42,007 bases of DNA from Bacteroidetes bacterium QH_7_62_13 (GTDB taxonomy: Bacteria; Bacteroidota; Rhodothermia; Rhodothermales; Salinibacteraceae). The position numbers and the translations under genes were made by a program. Shown piece by piece: positions 9,401-19,414 of the stretch. The stretch spans positions 1-42,007 of the forward strand of contig PXTG01000026.1 in NCBI GenBank assembly GCA_003023365.1, given 5' to 3'. The notes beneath the pieces were generated by a model. It was not told the origin of the DNA and ran no database searches. It saw only the letters and a program-made list of their open reading frames with translations. Numbering within the stretch: position 1 is the stretch's first letter; each line of letters begins with the position of its first letter.

Positions 9401-11044
9401 TCATTGCGGTGTGAGGGTAAGATCCTCCGGATCAATGGAGACCGTTTCGGTCTCGGGCGGCGCCAAGGGAACCGTGGCGGTCGACGGCTTGGATTCGGCC
9501 TGCTCCAGTGCCGCCGCCCGCTTCTCCTCAATGGTATTTAGCAGAAACTCCGTCGTCGGCTTCGTCTGTCGGAGAAACGGATTCGGGAAGAAGCCCATGA
9601 CGATCATGAGCACGACCAGCGGCACCATGAGAAGAAATTCGCGACCATTCACGTCGACCATTTCGGCGTTTGCCGTCTGGTCCAACTCCCCGAAAAAGGT
9701 GCGGTAGACCATGTGTAGCAGGTATACCGCAGCGAGGATCACGCCAGTCGCGGCCAATACCACGAGCCAGGGTGCGCTGAGCACCGTGCTCTTGAACGAG
9801 CCGAGGAGAATCATGAACTCCCCAACGAAGCCGTTGAGGCCGGGCAACCCGGCGGAGGCGAGCACACTAAAGATCATGAGCGTCGTGAGAACCGGCACAG
9901 AGTTCGCGAGCCCCCCGTAATCGTCCATGAGCCGGGTGTGTCGCCGCTCGTACAGCATTCCCAGAAGCAGAAACAACGCGCCCGTCGAGAGACCATGATT
10001 CACCATCTGGATGACAGCGCCCTGCATCGCCTCAGTGGTAAACGCAAACAATCCAAGCACCACGAAGCCGAGGTGACTTACCGACGAATAGGCCACGAGG
10101 CTCTTAGCGTCCTCCTGCACGCGGGCCACTAGTGCCGCATAGATGATCCCGATCACCGCCAAAATGCCGAACAGGAGCGCCGAACTCTGCGCTGCATTCG
10201 GGAAGAGCGGCAGGCAGAAGCGGAGAAGTCCATACGTTCCCATCTTCAGCAACACGCCGGCCAGGATGACCGAGCCTCCCGTGGGCGCCTGCACGTGAGC
10301 GTCCGGTAGCCACGTATGTAGCGGAAAAAGCGGGACCTTGATGGCAAAGGAAAGCGCAAAGAGCCCGAAGAGCCATCCCTGTTGTGCCAGCGGGACGTTG
10401 TACTCCAGCAGTTTGTACCAGTCAGTCGTGAACACCCCGTTGTTGACCGCAGTCCCCGCCTCGTACCCGAGAAACAAGATCGCCACCAACATGAGAAGGG
10501 ACCCCACGAGGGTGTAGATCACGAACTTGACGGCGGCGTAGATGCGGTCCGCCCCGCCCCAGATTCCGATGATGAAGTACATCGGAATTAGTGTGACTTC
10601 AAAGAAGATGTAGAAGAGAAAGAGGTCGAAGGACGTGAAGACCCCCGTAATCCCCGTCTGCAGAATCAGAAAGAGCGTGTAGTATCCTTTCTGCTTCTCG
10701 TCAATATAGGTCCAGGAAGACAAGACGACGATGGGACCCAGGAGCGTCGTGAGCATGACGAGAAGGAGACTCAACCCGTCAATCCCCACATGATACTTTA
10801 CGTCAAGCGAGTCGGGGAACCAGGCGCTCGACATGTCGGCAAGCTGGGGCGTAATGGCCGTGCTGACCGCCGGATCGTACCCCACGAACAGCCCGACCGA
10901 CAACACGAACGTGAGCGTGGTGGTGACGAGGGCCGTCCACCGGATCCCCGTCACACTCCGCATCAGGAGCGTCAGGAGGGCGCCGGCGGTGGGCAGAAAG
11001 ATGACCAAGGAAGTGAGAAAAGGTATGTCCATATGTACCTGCAA
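9401..11044 (-). CDS. nuoM: NADH-quinone oxidoreductase subunit M
   Basis: FFEVTLIPMYFIIGIWGG, FAIKVPLFPLHTWLPDAHVQAPTGGSVILAGVLLKMGTYG. Confidence 0.95.
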   Translation of the reverse strand: MQVHMDIPFLTSLVIFLPTAGALLTLLMRSVTGIRWTALVTTTLTFVLSVGLFVGYDPAVSTAITPQLADMSSAWFPDSLDVKYHVGIDGLSLLLVMLTTLLGPIVVLSSWTYIDEKQKGYYTLFLILQTGITGVFTSFDLFLFYIFFEVTLIPMYFIIGIWGGADRIYAAVKFVIYTLVGSLLMLVAILFLGYEAGTAVNNGVFTTDWYKLLEYNVPLAQQGWLFGLFALSFAIKVPLFPLHTWLPDAHVQAPTGGSVILAGVLLKMGTYGLLRFCLPLFPNAAQSSALLFGILAVIGIIYAALVARVQEDAKSLVAYSSVSHLGFVVLGLFAFTTEAMQGAVIQMVNHGLSTGALFLLLGMLYERRHTRLMDDYGGLANSVPVLTTLMIFSVLASAGLPGLNGFVGEFMILLGSFKSTVLSAPWLVVLAATGVILAAVYLLHMVYRTFFGELDQTANAEMVDVNGREFLLMVPLVVLMIVMGFFPNPFLRQTKPTTEFLLNTIEEKRAAALEQAESKPSTATVPLAPPETETVSIDPEDLTLTPQ

Positions 11045-11233
11045 CTACGCGATGGCAGAAAAGCACTGACTGCGGAAGGGGGACAACCGTGACTTTCCCT
11101 CCGTTCCTAACCAAGTACGATGTTTAAGATCATTGCCGAGAAGGCGACGCTCACCATCTAATCATCTGAGAACAACGAGACGCAATCAGCCGCACAAGGA
11201 CACAAATGAGGCTAGAATTCGCCCCCGTAGAGG

Positions 11234-13231
11234 CTAGATGCCAAAGAGCATGATCCCGATTATCAACGCCACACCAAGGACGAGCCCAAGAGCATAGTTC
11301 TGCACGATTCCGGTTTGTGTGAGCCGAAGGAGGGCACTCGCACGCTGGGCAAGTCGCGCTATTCCATTAACCGTCCCATCGACGATATGGGTGTCAAACG
11401 CAGCGAAAGACTTCCGCCCAACGCCGTGGATCACCGTGTGGACGACAACATCGTTGTAGAAATCGTCCCAGTAGTACTTGTCTTTCCACGTCTGGTAGAC
11501 GCCCGCGAAATTGCGCGCCAGCCGATCGTCAAACGCGAGGCCCTGGGTGCTGTAGACAGACCAGGTGTAATACACAGTACCAATTGCAATAACGGAGCTA
11601 AGCCCAATGAGCCCCCACTCCAGGGCCAACGGGACGTGCGTGTGGATCGAGGCTTCTGCGACCGGCCCCCCGTATTCGGCCCCTAGGTAGTGGTGAATCC
11701 AGTTCCACTTCCCCCCTTTGATCACTGCGGGAAGTCCGATGAATCCGCCAATCAGCGATAACACCCCCAACGTCCACAGGGGAATCGTCATCGAGGAGGG
11801 GGACTCATGGGGTTCGTACCGGTCGGGGGCCCTCCATCGAGGCTCCCCCTCAAACGTGAGCATGTACGAGCGCATCATGTAAAAGGCAGTCAACAACGCC
11901 GTAATCACACCGACTCCCCATACCGCCCATGCATAGCCGTGGCCGGCATACCCAAACTCGAAGGCCTTGAATAGAATCTCGTCTTTGGAGAAGAAGCCGG
12001 CGGTCAGTGGAATGCCGGAGATGGCAATCGTCGCAAGCAGATAGGTCCATCGCGTCGACGGCATGTACCTTTTCAACCCCCCCATGGTACGCATGTCCTG
12101 AGGATCGAAGTCGCTCACGTCATGCCCCTCTTCCTTCAGCTCATGCTCCACCTCTTCCATCCCGTGAATCACACTCCCGGACCCGAGGAAGAGACAGGCT
12201 TTGAAGAAGGCATGGGTGACGACGTGAAAAATGGCCACGAAAAACGCGCCTACGCCCGCCGCCATGAACATGTACCCCAGCTGCGAGACCGTTGAATAGG
12301 CCAGGACCCGCTTGATGTCCGTTTGAGCAATCGCGATGGTCGCGGCCATCAACGCCGTGACGGCCCCCGTAATTCCAATGATGGCCATAACCGTAGGGGC
12401 ACTCAGCACCACGGCTGAAAGACGCGCCAGCAGGTAAAGACCGCTCGTCACCATCGTTGCCGCGTGGATCAATGCAGATACGGGAGTAGGCCCCGCCATT
12501 GCATCGGGCAACCACACGAACAGTGGAATCTGCGCGCTCTTTCCCGTGGCCCCGATGAATAGGAGAAGCACAATCCAGTTGAGCGTTGCCGTGGACAACT
12601 GCGGCCCCTGGGAAAGGATTACGTCAAAGCTCAGAGCGCCCAATTCCCGAAAGAGCAGAAACATCGCCACCAGGAAGGCGAAGTCACCAATTCTGTTCAC
12701 GATGAACGCCTTGTTGGCGGCCGTACTGTTGCTTGGGTCCGTGTACCAGAAGCCAATGAGCAAGTACGAGCAGAGCCCCACGCCCTCCCAGCCCAGGAAC
12801 AGCACCGGCAAGTTGTTCGCCAGCACGAGATTCAGCATGGCGAAAATGAAGAGATTGAGGTAGGCAAAAAACCGCCAATATCCTTCGTCCCCGTGCATGT
12901 AGCCGATGGAATAGAGATGGATTATCCCCCCGACCCCGGTCACCACCAGCGTCATCAGGAGTGATAACGCGTCGATCCGGTAGGCGAAACGAAGGTCCAG
13001 GTCCCCCGCCGCCATCCACGTATAGAAGTCAGCGACGATCGGATCCCCCCCGTAGCTGAGAAAAAGGAAGAGGGTTAGCAAAAACGGAACGGCCACGACC
13101 GCCGTCCCGATGGTGCCAAGAAGCGTCTCCCGGGTGCGAAACTGCGAGAGGAAAAGGGGGGCAATCCCATTAATCACAGCTCCCGACAGGGGAAGCAGCA
13201 GAATGAGACGAATCAAAAGATCCGGATCCAT
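11234..13231 (-). CDS. nuoL: NADH-quinone oxidoreductase subunit L
   Basis: GWEGVGLCSYLLIGFWY, GATGKSAQIPLFVWLPDAMAGPTPVSALIHAATMVTSG, AGFFSKDEIL; 665 aa. Confidence 0.96.
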   Translation of the reverse strand: MDPDLLIRLILLLPLSGAVINGIAPLFLSQFRTRETLLGTIGTAVVAVPFLLTLFLFLSYGGDPIVADFYTWMAAGDLDLRFAYRIDALSLLMTLVVTGVGGIIHLYSIGYMHGDEGYWRFFAYLNLFIFAMLNLVLANNLPVLFLGWEGVGLCSYLLIGFWYTDPSNSTAANKAFIVNRIGDFAFLVAMFLLFRELGALSFDVILSQGPQLSTATLNWIVLLLFIGATGKSAQIPLFVWLPDAMAGPTPVSALIHAATMVTSGLYLLARLSAVVLSAPTVMAIIGITGAVTALMAATIAIAQTDIKRVLAYSTVSQLGYMFMAAGVGAFFVAIFHVVTHAFFKACLFLGSGSVIHGMEEVEHELKEEGHDVSDFDPQDMRTMGGLKRYMPSTRWTYLLATIAISGIPLTAGFFSKDEILFKAFEFGYAGHGYAWAVWGVGVITALLTAFYMMRSYMLTFEGEPRWRAPDRYEPHESPSSMTIPLWTLGVLSLIGGFIGLPAVIKGGKWNWIHHYLGAEYGGPVAEASIHTHVPLALEWGLIGLSSVIAIGTVYYTWSVYSTQGLAFDDRLARNFAGVYQTWKDKYYWDDFYNDVVVHTVIHGVGRKSFAAFDTHIVDGTVNGIARLAQRASALLRLTQTGIVQNYALGLVLGVALIIGIMLFGI

Positions 13232-13441
13232 CAGCCAAACGAAGGTCGAATGATGAGAATCAGTGTCACAGGGCAGCCCCCTGCCGAACGATTGTACCAG
13301 TACCGCGGGAGCGCGGCGAAAAACCGAGCATCGAATCGATGTCGGTCCGCAAGCGCCGAGCCTGAGATTCTACCGCTTCGGGGAGGGGAACAGGGATCGA
13401 TTCACCCGTACCGATCCAGCTCCCCCAACCAACACACTCAA

Positions 13442-13747
13442 TCAGTGCTTGAATAGGGTGATTTCCGAAACGTCGACCGTCACTTCGCTACGGAAGATGG
13501 CAATAACGATAGCGAGGCCCACCGCTGCCTCCGCCGCCGCGACGGCAATCGAGAAAAAGACCAGCATCTGTCCCGCCGGATCCCCCATCGACTGGCTGAA
13601 CGTCACCAGTGTCAGGTTGACGGCGTTCAACATGAGCTCTACCGACATCAGTATCACAATGGCGTTACGCCGAAGTAACACCCCGAGCGTACCGATCGTG
13701 AAGAGGACGGCACTGAGCGCAAGATACCAGTTAACCGCAACTTCCAT
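13442..13747 (-). CDS. nuoK: NADH-quinone oxidoreductase subunit K
   Basis: [41 protein letters not shown]. Confidence 0.95.
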   Translation of the reverse strand: MEVAVNWYLALSAVLFTIGTLGVLLRRNAIVILMSVELMLNAVNLTLVTFSQSMGDPAGQMLVFFSIAVAAAEAAVGLAIVIAIFRSEVTVDVSEITLFKH

Positions 13748-13841
13748 CGTTTTGATCGAGTTGTGATCGAAAATCGTCGCTCACTGATTACCTTGCGGAT
13801 TGGCAATCACTGGGCGAAAAAAACGTCTACCGCAACACTGC

Positions 13842-14351
13842 TCACTCGAACCGACGCTGGGCAAGCATGACGGCTCCCACCGTCGCGGCTAGAAGGAGGA
13901 TGCCGGCCACCTCGACGTGAAGGGCATATTTCGTAAAGAGCATCTCTCCCAGGGTCGCAGCCGCCCCCACCTGCGCTGCGGCCTCTGCGCTTACGGGCTC
14001 CACCCCGAGATCAAACTCCAGCGCTACGACGTAGAGCAGCTGACTCAGCACTACCATTCCTAAAATGAATCCCCCCACCGCCCCCCAGTTCACATCCTCG
14101 AGTTGAGGCAGGGCCGATAGGTTCAACAACATGATTACGAATAGGAACAACACCATGATCGCCCCGGCGTAAACGAGTATCTGAATGGCCCCGATAAAGG
14201 ACGCATTCAAGGTTAGATACAGTCCGGCGATGCAAAACAAATTCAGCACCAGCCAAAGCGCGCTCGAAACCGGACTGCGGGCGATGAGCATCCCGAGGCC
14301 GGCGGCCACAGCGACCGTCGCCAACAGAAAGAACATGAAGGGAGACGCCAT
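13842..14351 (-). CDS. nuoJ: NADH-quinone oxidoreductase subunit J
   Basis: SALWLVLNLFCIAGLYLTLNASFIGAIQILVYAGAIMVLFLFVIMLLNL. Confidence 0.94.
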   Translation of the reverse strand: MASPFMFFLLATVAVAAGLGMLIARSPVSSALWLVLNLFCIAGLYLTLNASFIGAIQILVYAGAIMVLFLFVIMLLNLSALPQLEDVNWGAVGGFILGMVVLSQLLYVVALEFDLGVEPVSAEAAAQVGAAATLGEMLFTKYALHVEVAGILLLAATVGAVMLAQRRFE

Positions 14352-14607
14352 GGGCCCGTGCGAATCGATGAATACGGGTCGATCGTAAGGAACTCACCGT
14401 TCAACGCTCCGAAACGTCTGGGGGACGGCAAATGAGTCCACGGGCAAAGTAATGCGCCACCGTCGTAGGGGCAAGAATCGTCCCGGTTAAACCCTAGTGA
14501 AGTCCTTCGACAAGCGCAAAAACCCGCCTACGAACGCGGCCCGACCGAAGCAGACGTGTCAGAGGGTAAGACCTGCAAAACCGCCCCCGCGTTCTTACGT
14601 GCAGCCC

Positions 14608-14629
14608 GTGCCACAGCGCTCAGTGGCAC
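14608..14629 (-). terminator. Hairpin just downstream of ppx/gppA
   Basis: GTGCCAC-agcgctca-GTGGCAC, perfect 7-bp stem, about 20 nt past the stop of the minus-strand gene; no clear U-tract. Confidence 0.35.
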
Positions 14630-14648
14630 CCAGAAAAACCCAATCAGA

Positions 14649-16322
14649 TCAGGAGACCGAGGTAGAGGTGACGTACGAGACGGGAGGGTCGGGATACTCC
14701 GTATCAGCCTGAATCGTGGTCGGTTCAACTGAGAGCGAACGCCCGTACTCTTCCTCAAACATCGCACCTCGATCTTCCGCGGCCCACACCTCCAACTGTG
14801 GATCCTCTTTCGTTGCCACGTGAAGGTTGAGCTTCTTATTTGAGAGCTGAGCGCGAAGGGCTACTACGTTCTGAAAGTGGCTCCGGTCGAGCCCTTCGGC
14901 AATCCGCAAGAGCGAGGCGAGCTGTCGCACCCGACGTTGCTGTTCCGATGAAAGCCGACCGTACTGCTCGTCGGTCGAGTCGGGCCGCCGACCACGATGG
15001 TACAGCGCTGCAAGGGACATGACCAATCGTTCTTCCGACCGAAACCCCTGTAAGTCGGCATTCTGGATGAGATACCGCGAATGTCTCTCATGGGTGCCAT
15101 GGCTCAGCAAGTAGCCGACATCGTGCAGAAGCGCCGCGTATTCTAGTAATTCTGCGTCGCGGGCGGGGCCCTCGTACAAGGAGCGACACACATCAAACAG
15201 AAAAGTCGCCGTCGCCGCTACATGCTGTGCGTGGCGCTCCTCCCACTGGAACCGATAGGCCATTTCGTGGACGCTCCGGCGCCGGGGATCGCGGAACGGC
15301 GCCATCTGCTGAATACGATGATAGTTCGTATCCATGAAGTGAACCACCATCCCTTCCCGGAGGGCATTCGGTGACACCTTCAGGTGACGCACGTCGGGAA
15401 GACGATTCAGGACCGTATCGAGCAGGACGGCTCCGGCCCCAATTTGATCGACCCTCTTTGGATCGATGGCAGGGTGAGCGAGTCGTTCGTCCGCTGTCGA
15501 ATCGAGAACCCATCCGAGAGCATCACGGATCGCATCCACGGCGAAGGTGCGGTGAAAAACGGTATCGCCCCCCCCAGTCCGCGACTCCAACGCCACCCGC
15601 GCGAGGGCCTTCATCGTCCCCGAAGACCCGACGATGGCTCTCACACCGTGCGCCCGACAGGCATCGAAAACCGTCCCCAGGGTTTCCTCGAAGTGTGAGC
15701 ATAGCGCGGCCTGGTCCGCCTCAGATAAGGGATCAGTGGAGACAAACCGTTCCGTCATGCGCGCGGCGCCCAGTTTGAGGCTCCGGGAAAAGACACGTTC
15801 TCCTCTCGCCACGACGATAAACTCGACAGATCCGCCCCCCACGTCAATCAACAGCGTCGGTGCTGGCATCCCCACCGCCCGCCGCACCCCCTGATAGATG
15901 AGGTTTGCTTCCTGCTCCCCACTGATCGGGCGCACGTGGAGGCCGAGTTCTTGTCGCACACGCCGGATAAAAACACCTCCGTTGGACGCTTCCCGTATCG
16001 CACTGGTGGCGAAGGCCAAAAACTCGTGGGCGTCCCATCCCTTCGCCAGGAGGTGAATCCGCTTGAGTGCGCGAAGACCTCGCTTCATTGCCTCCTCCGG
16101 CAGCGTGTTGGCCTCCAGGCCGTGCTGACCGAGCCGCACCATCTCCTTCAAGCGATCGACCACTTGAAAACTGCCGTTGGGGTGGGCATCCACGATGACG
16201 GCGTGAAATGAATTGGTCCCCAGGTCAATCACGCAGACGCGAACGGGGGATGCCGTCTCGTTCGTCCCGTAAGTGGTCTCAGGCACGAGTAGACAGGCGG
16301 CGCGCTCGTCGGTGACGGACAT
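14649..16322 (-). CDS. ppx: Ppx/GppA family exopolyphosphatase/guanosine pentaphosphate phosphohydrolase with C-terminal HD-like domain
   Basis: VIDLGTNSFHAVIVD, LAFATSAIREASNG, LLIDVGGGSVEF; C-terminal YAALLHDVGYLLSHGTHERHSRYLI. Confidence 0.9.
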   Translation of the reverse strand: MSVTDERAACLLVPETTYGTNETASPVRVCVIDLGTNSFHAVIVDAHPNGSFQVVDRLKEMVRLGQHGLEANTLPEEAMKRGLRALKRIHLLAKGWDAHEFLAFATSAIREASNGGVFIRRVRQELGLHVRPISGEQEANLIYQGVRRAVGMPAPTLLIDVGGGSVEFIVVARGERVFSRSLKLGAARMTERFVSTDPLSEADQAALCSHFEETLGTVFDACRAHGVRAIVGSSGTMKALARVALESRTGGGDTVFHRTFAVDAIRDALGWVLDSTADERLAHPAIDPKRVDQIGAGAVLLDTVLNRLPDVRHLKVSPNALREGMVVHFMDTNYHRIQQMAPFRDPRRRSVHEMAYRFQWEERHAQHVAATATFLFDVCRSLYEGPARDAELLEYAALLHDVGYLLSHGTHERHSRYLIQNADLQGFRSEERLVMSLAALYHRGRRPDSTDEQYGRLSSEQQRRVRQLASLLRIAEGLDRSHFQNVVALRAQLSNKKLNLHVATKEDPQLEVWAAEDRGAMFEEEYGRSLSVEPTTIQADTEYPDPPVSYVTSTSVS

Positions 16323-16441
16323 GGGAAACGTCGTTCAAAGAGATTCAGTGCGGCCACTCAATCCATTCAGAGAGACGAAGGAGGACCCAACAAGCGAACC
16401 CTCCTGGTGCGCGCCCCAGGTATTGGACTCCGGGAACTGGC

Positions 16442-16888
16442 CTACGGATCCACGTTGGCGTCGCGACCAGAGTTATCAATGGTGTACGTGGCCTCCGCTC
16501 GGTCACAGGGTCCTCCCACGGGTGGGTTCGGTTTGCGAACCGTGACCTCCACCCCTTCAACAGTAGGATACGTGTCAAGCACTTGCTGCGCAATTCGGTA
16601 GGCCAGTTTCTCGATGAGGTAGAAATTATTCTCCGTGACGAGCGTCCGGACGAAGTCATACACCTTTTCGTAGTTGACCGTCCGGGTGAGGTCGTCGTGA
16701 CGGGCGGCTTCTTCAAAGTCCAACTCCACCCCTACATCGACCTCGTACCGCCCCCCCACTTCGTGTTCCTCCTGCATCACGCCGTGATGCCCGTAGAAGA
16801 CCGCGTTCACGAGTTGCACTTTTCCGCTCGTCGTGCGGCCGTCCGAGACGGACGCTTCAGGGCGGTCGTTGGAAACAGCTTCGCCCAT
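16442..16888 (-). CDS. folB: Dihydroneopterin aldolase
   Basis: VQLVNAVFYGHHGVMQEEHEVGGRYEVDV, VNYEKVYDFVRTLVTENNFYLIEKLAYRIAQ, VTVRKPNPPVGG. Confidence 0.92.
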   Translation of the reverse strand: MGEAVSNDRPEASVSDGRTTSGKVQLVNAVFYGHHGVMQEEHEVGGRYEVDVGVELDFEEAARHDDLTRTVNYEKVYDFVRTLVTENNFYLIEKLAYRIAQQVLDTYPTVEGVEVTVRKPNPPVGGPCDRAEATYTIDNSGRDANVDP

Positions 16889-17015
16889 ATCAGCAAAAAT
16901 GATTAAGGGGTTTATTCAGGCAGTCGATTAGGATGCGTTTCCCGTTCACTTAAAGCGTCCCTGCATCCGGAAGCCGTGGTCTGAGCGCTGGTCGATGAGA
17001 AACCGGGGCGGACGA

Positions 17016-17954
17016 CTACGCCAACTGTTTCCCAAGCGGTACCAGGCTGGGAATGGCCGCCAGATCACGGAAGGACTGAGCCCGTTCTCCAATCTCTCCC
17101 GGCCCCAGGTCCAGGAGACGCGCCGGCCCGAATCGCTCGACCACGAAAGACGCCATCACACTTCCGTACACAACCGCTCGACGAAGGGATTCCTGATTGA
17201 GGGAGCCGGCACGGATCAGGTGCCCCGCAAGCCCTCCTGCGAAGGCGTCGCCGGCTCCGGTGGGGTCCTGAATGTCTTCCAGCGGATAGGCGGGTGCACT
17301 GAACACCGAGTCCTCCGTGAACAACAGGGCCCCATGCTCCCCCTTCTTAATGATGAGGGTGTCCGGCCCCATGTCGAGAATGTGATCGGAGGCGGTCACG
17401 AGGTTCGGCTCATCGGCCAGTTCCCGCGCCTCCGAGTCGTTGATCACAAAGCAATCTACCTCCTGAAGGGTCGTTCGAAGGCTGTCCGGCGTGTTCTCAA
17501 TCCAAAAGTTCATGGTGTCGGCAATCACGTAGTCCGGATCAACGACCTGCTCGAGAACACTCCGTTGCACGCCGGGCTCCAAATTCCCAAGGCAAACGAT
17601 GTTGCTGTCGGCGTAGCTTTCAGGGATAGTGGGGTCGAACGTCTCCAGAACGTTGAGCTGCGTTTCGAGCGTATCGCGCTCGTTCATGTCATAGTGGTAC
17701 CGACCATGCCAGAAGAAGGTCTTGCCCTCCGGATCCACCTCTAGCCCTTCCAGATCCACCCCTCCGTCCAGAAGCGTCTGGCGATACTCGTCGGGGAAGT
17801 CCTGTCCAACGACCCCGACCAGGCGGACGTCATCGCAAAAGTGGCGAGCAGCAAGGGAAATGTACGACGCACTTCCCCCCAGCACGTGCTCGGCCGAGGC
17901 GAACGGCGTCTCGATGGAATCGAACGCAACAGTTCCTACGGTAAGTATGCTCAC
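17016..17954 (-). CDS. PfkB-family carbohydrate kinase
   Basis: LGGSASYISLAARHF and C-terminal DPTGAGDAFAGGLAGHL signature. Confidence 0.92.
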   Translation of the reverse strand: MSILTVGTVAFDSIETPFASAEHVLGGSASYISLAARHFCDDVRLVGVVGQDFPDEYRQTLLDGGVDLEGLEVDPEGKTFFWHGRYHYDMNERDTLETQLNVLETFDPTIPESYADSNIVCLGNLEPGVQRSVLEQVVDPDYVIADTMNFWIENTPDSLRTTLQEVDCFVINDSEARELADEPNLVTASDHILDMGPDTLIIKKGEHGALLFTEDSVFSAPAYPLEDIQDPTGAGDAFAGGLAGHLIRAGSLNQESLRRAVVYGSVMASFVVERFGPARLLDLGPGEIGERAQSFRDLAAIPSLVPLGKQLA

Positions 17955-18143
17955 AGACAGAGTTGGGCTCCTATTGAATCCGAACGAACGACCAGAAGGT
18001 AAGCAACATCGCCCCCCTTGACATCCCGCCAGTACGAAGTCTATGTCAAAGAAAACGGGCGAGGCTTCCTACGAGACTACCCCCGGCGCTCTGGGATCGG
18101 GATCATAAGAGGAGTGAGAAGAAAAAGCCGTCGGGTGACGCCG

Positions 18144-18923
18144 CTACAACCACCGGCGAACCTTGGACGCCAGGTACCCCCCCGCCGCAAGACCGGCAAG
18201 GGCCATAAGAGACCGCGCGAAGGGGCGCCCCCGGTCCGACTTCGATTCTCCACCGGTTCGATTCTGGATCGTCTCACTGGCCGTCTCGCCGATTTTCTCT
18301 CCCAGTTCGCGCGCTCCCTCGACGGCTTCCGACCGGCGCTCACTGAGGCGCCGCTTGGCTTCACCAGTAGCCTCGCGGAAACGCTCTGAGGCATCCTGAC
18401 TGAACGATCGCGCTTGCTTCGACGCCTGGTCCGCCACCTCCTTCGCCTCCTGGCGCGCTTGCTCACCGGCCTTCTGGGCCTCCTCGGAGAGGCGACGGCG
18501 CGTTTCCTCGGCTCGATTGCGCAAGTTTGTCCCGGACTGAGCGGCTCGCTCCTTCAACCGATCTCGGAGGCGCGCAGCCAGTTCCTGAGCGTCCCCCCCG
18601 ATGCCGCGAAGTCGCTTGCGGACCCGTTCCGAGAGGGGCTGGGGCCGGCGCGGACGGAACGCCTGTGAGGCCCCGTACCCGGCCGCCGCTCCCACTCCGA
18701 CTGTGATGACGACCGTGAAGAGAGGGTGGCGCTGAATCCAGTTCTGAGCACGGGCACGGGCCTCTTCGGCCTTTAGTCGCGTAACTTCTGCCCGCAACTC
18801 TCCCAAAAGTTCGTGCATCTCCTTTCGGGCCTCACCGGAGGCATCCGTTTCGTTTTCGTCCGTATCGGAGGCGGCGTCAGCGTTGGCGTTGGTGTGGTTG
18901 GAGGGCGCAGGACCGTTACTCAT
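18144..18923 (-). CDS. YtxH/apolipoprotein-like membrane protein with long charged amphipathic helices
   Basis: TM/glycine-rich segment HPLFTVVITVGVGAAAGYGASQAF followed by repetitive (A/E/R/K-rich) helix ...RNRAEETRRRLSEEAQKAGEQARQEAKEVADQASKQARSF.... Confidence 0.65.
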   Translation of the reverse strand: MSNGPAPSNHTNANADAASDTDENETDASGEARKEMHELLGELRAEVTRLKAEEARARAQNWIQRHPLFTVVITVGVGAAAGYGASQAFRPRRPQPLSERVRKRLRGIGGDAQELAARLRDRLKERAAQSGTNLRNRAEETRRRLSEEAQKAGEQARQEAKEVADQASKQARSFSQDASERFREATGEAKRRLSERRSEAVEGARELGEKIGETASETIQNRTGGESKSDRGRPFARSLMALAGLAAGGYLASKVRRWL

Positions 18924-18976
18924 AATTGTGAGGAATGATGTGTGAACAGGAGCTGGAAGGACAACAAATACGGGAT

Positions 18977-19216
18977 TCACTCCCGGAAAAGGGCACCAAC
19001 GAACACGCCTACAGCGAACGCCCCGAGCATGGTCGTGGTCTGGTGCTCTTCCACCCAGAGACGGGCCAAGTCGAGGGCAAAGCCGGAGTCCTCTCCGGGC
19101 ATGGACGTGGAATCACCGTCAATCGAGGGAGAACCCGCTTCCATTTGTTCACGGGACGAATCGGGGGCGGAGGAAAAGGGATCGGGTCCCGTCGTGTCGG
19201 AGCGGTCCGCAGTCAT
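18977..19216 (-). CDS. Small tail-anchored membrane protein (YqjD/ElaB/DUF883-like topology)
   Basis: 79 aa: acidic N-terminus and C-terminal VEEHQTTTMLGAFAVGVFVGALFRE anchor. Confidence 0.55.
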   Translation of the reverse strand: MTADRSDTTGPDPFSSAPDSSREQMEAGSPSIDGDSTSMPGEDSGFALDLARLWVEEHQTTTMLGAFAVGVFVGALFRE

Positions 19217-19414
19217 AACTACTGGATTGGGTGCTTATGGAGGGGCAGAGGAAACGAGAGCGTCCGTTCCGATTAGGAGAGATTCGGACACTGTGGCGAA
19301 AAGAGTAGCGCTACCGCCAGCGACACCGGGGCCTTTCGCCCCAGCCACCTTCAAACATCCGTACCGTCAGGCAATGTACTTGCCGGGCTCTCGTCGTCGG
19401 CTCTTTCAGCGAGT

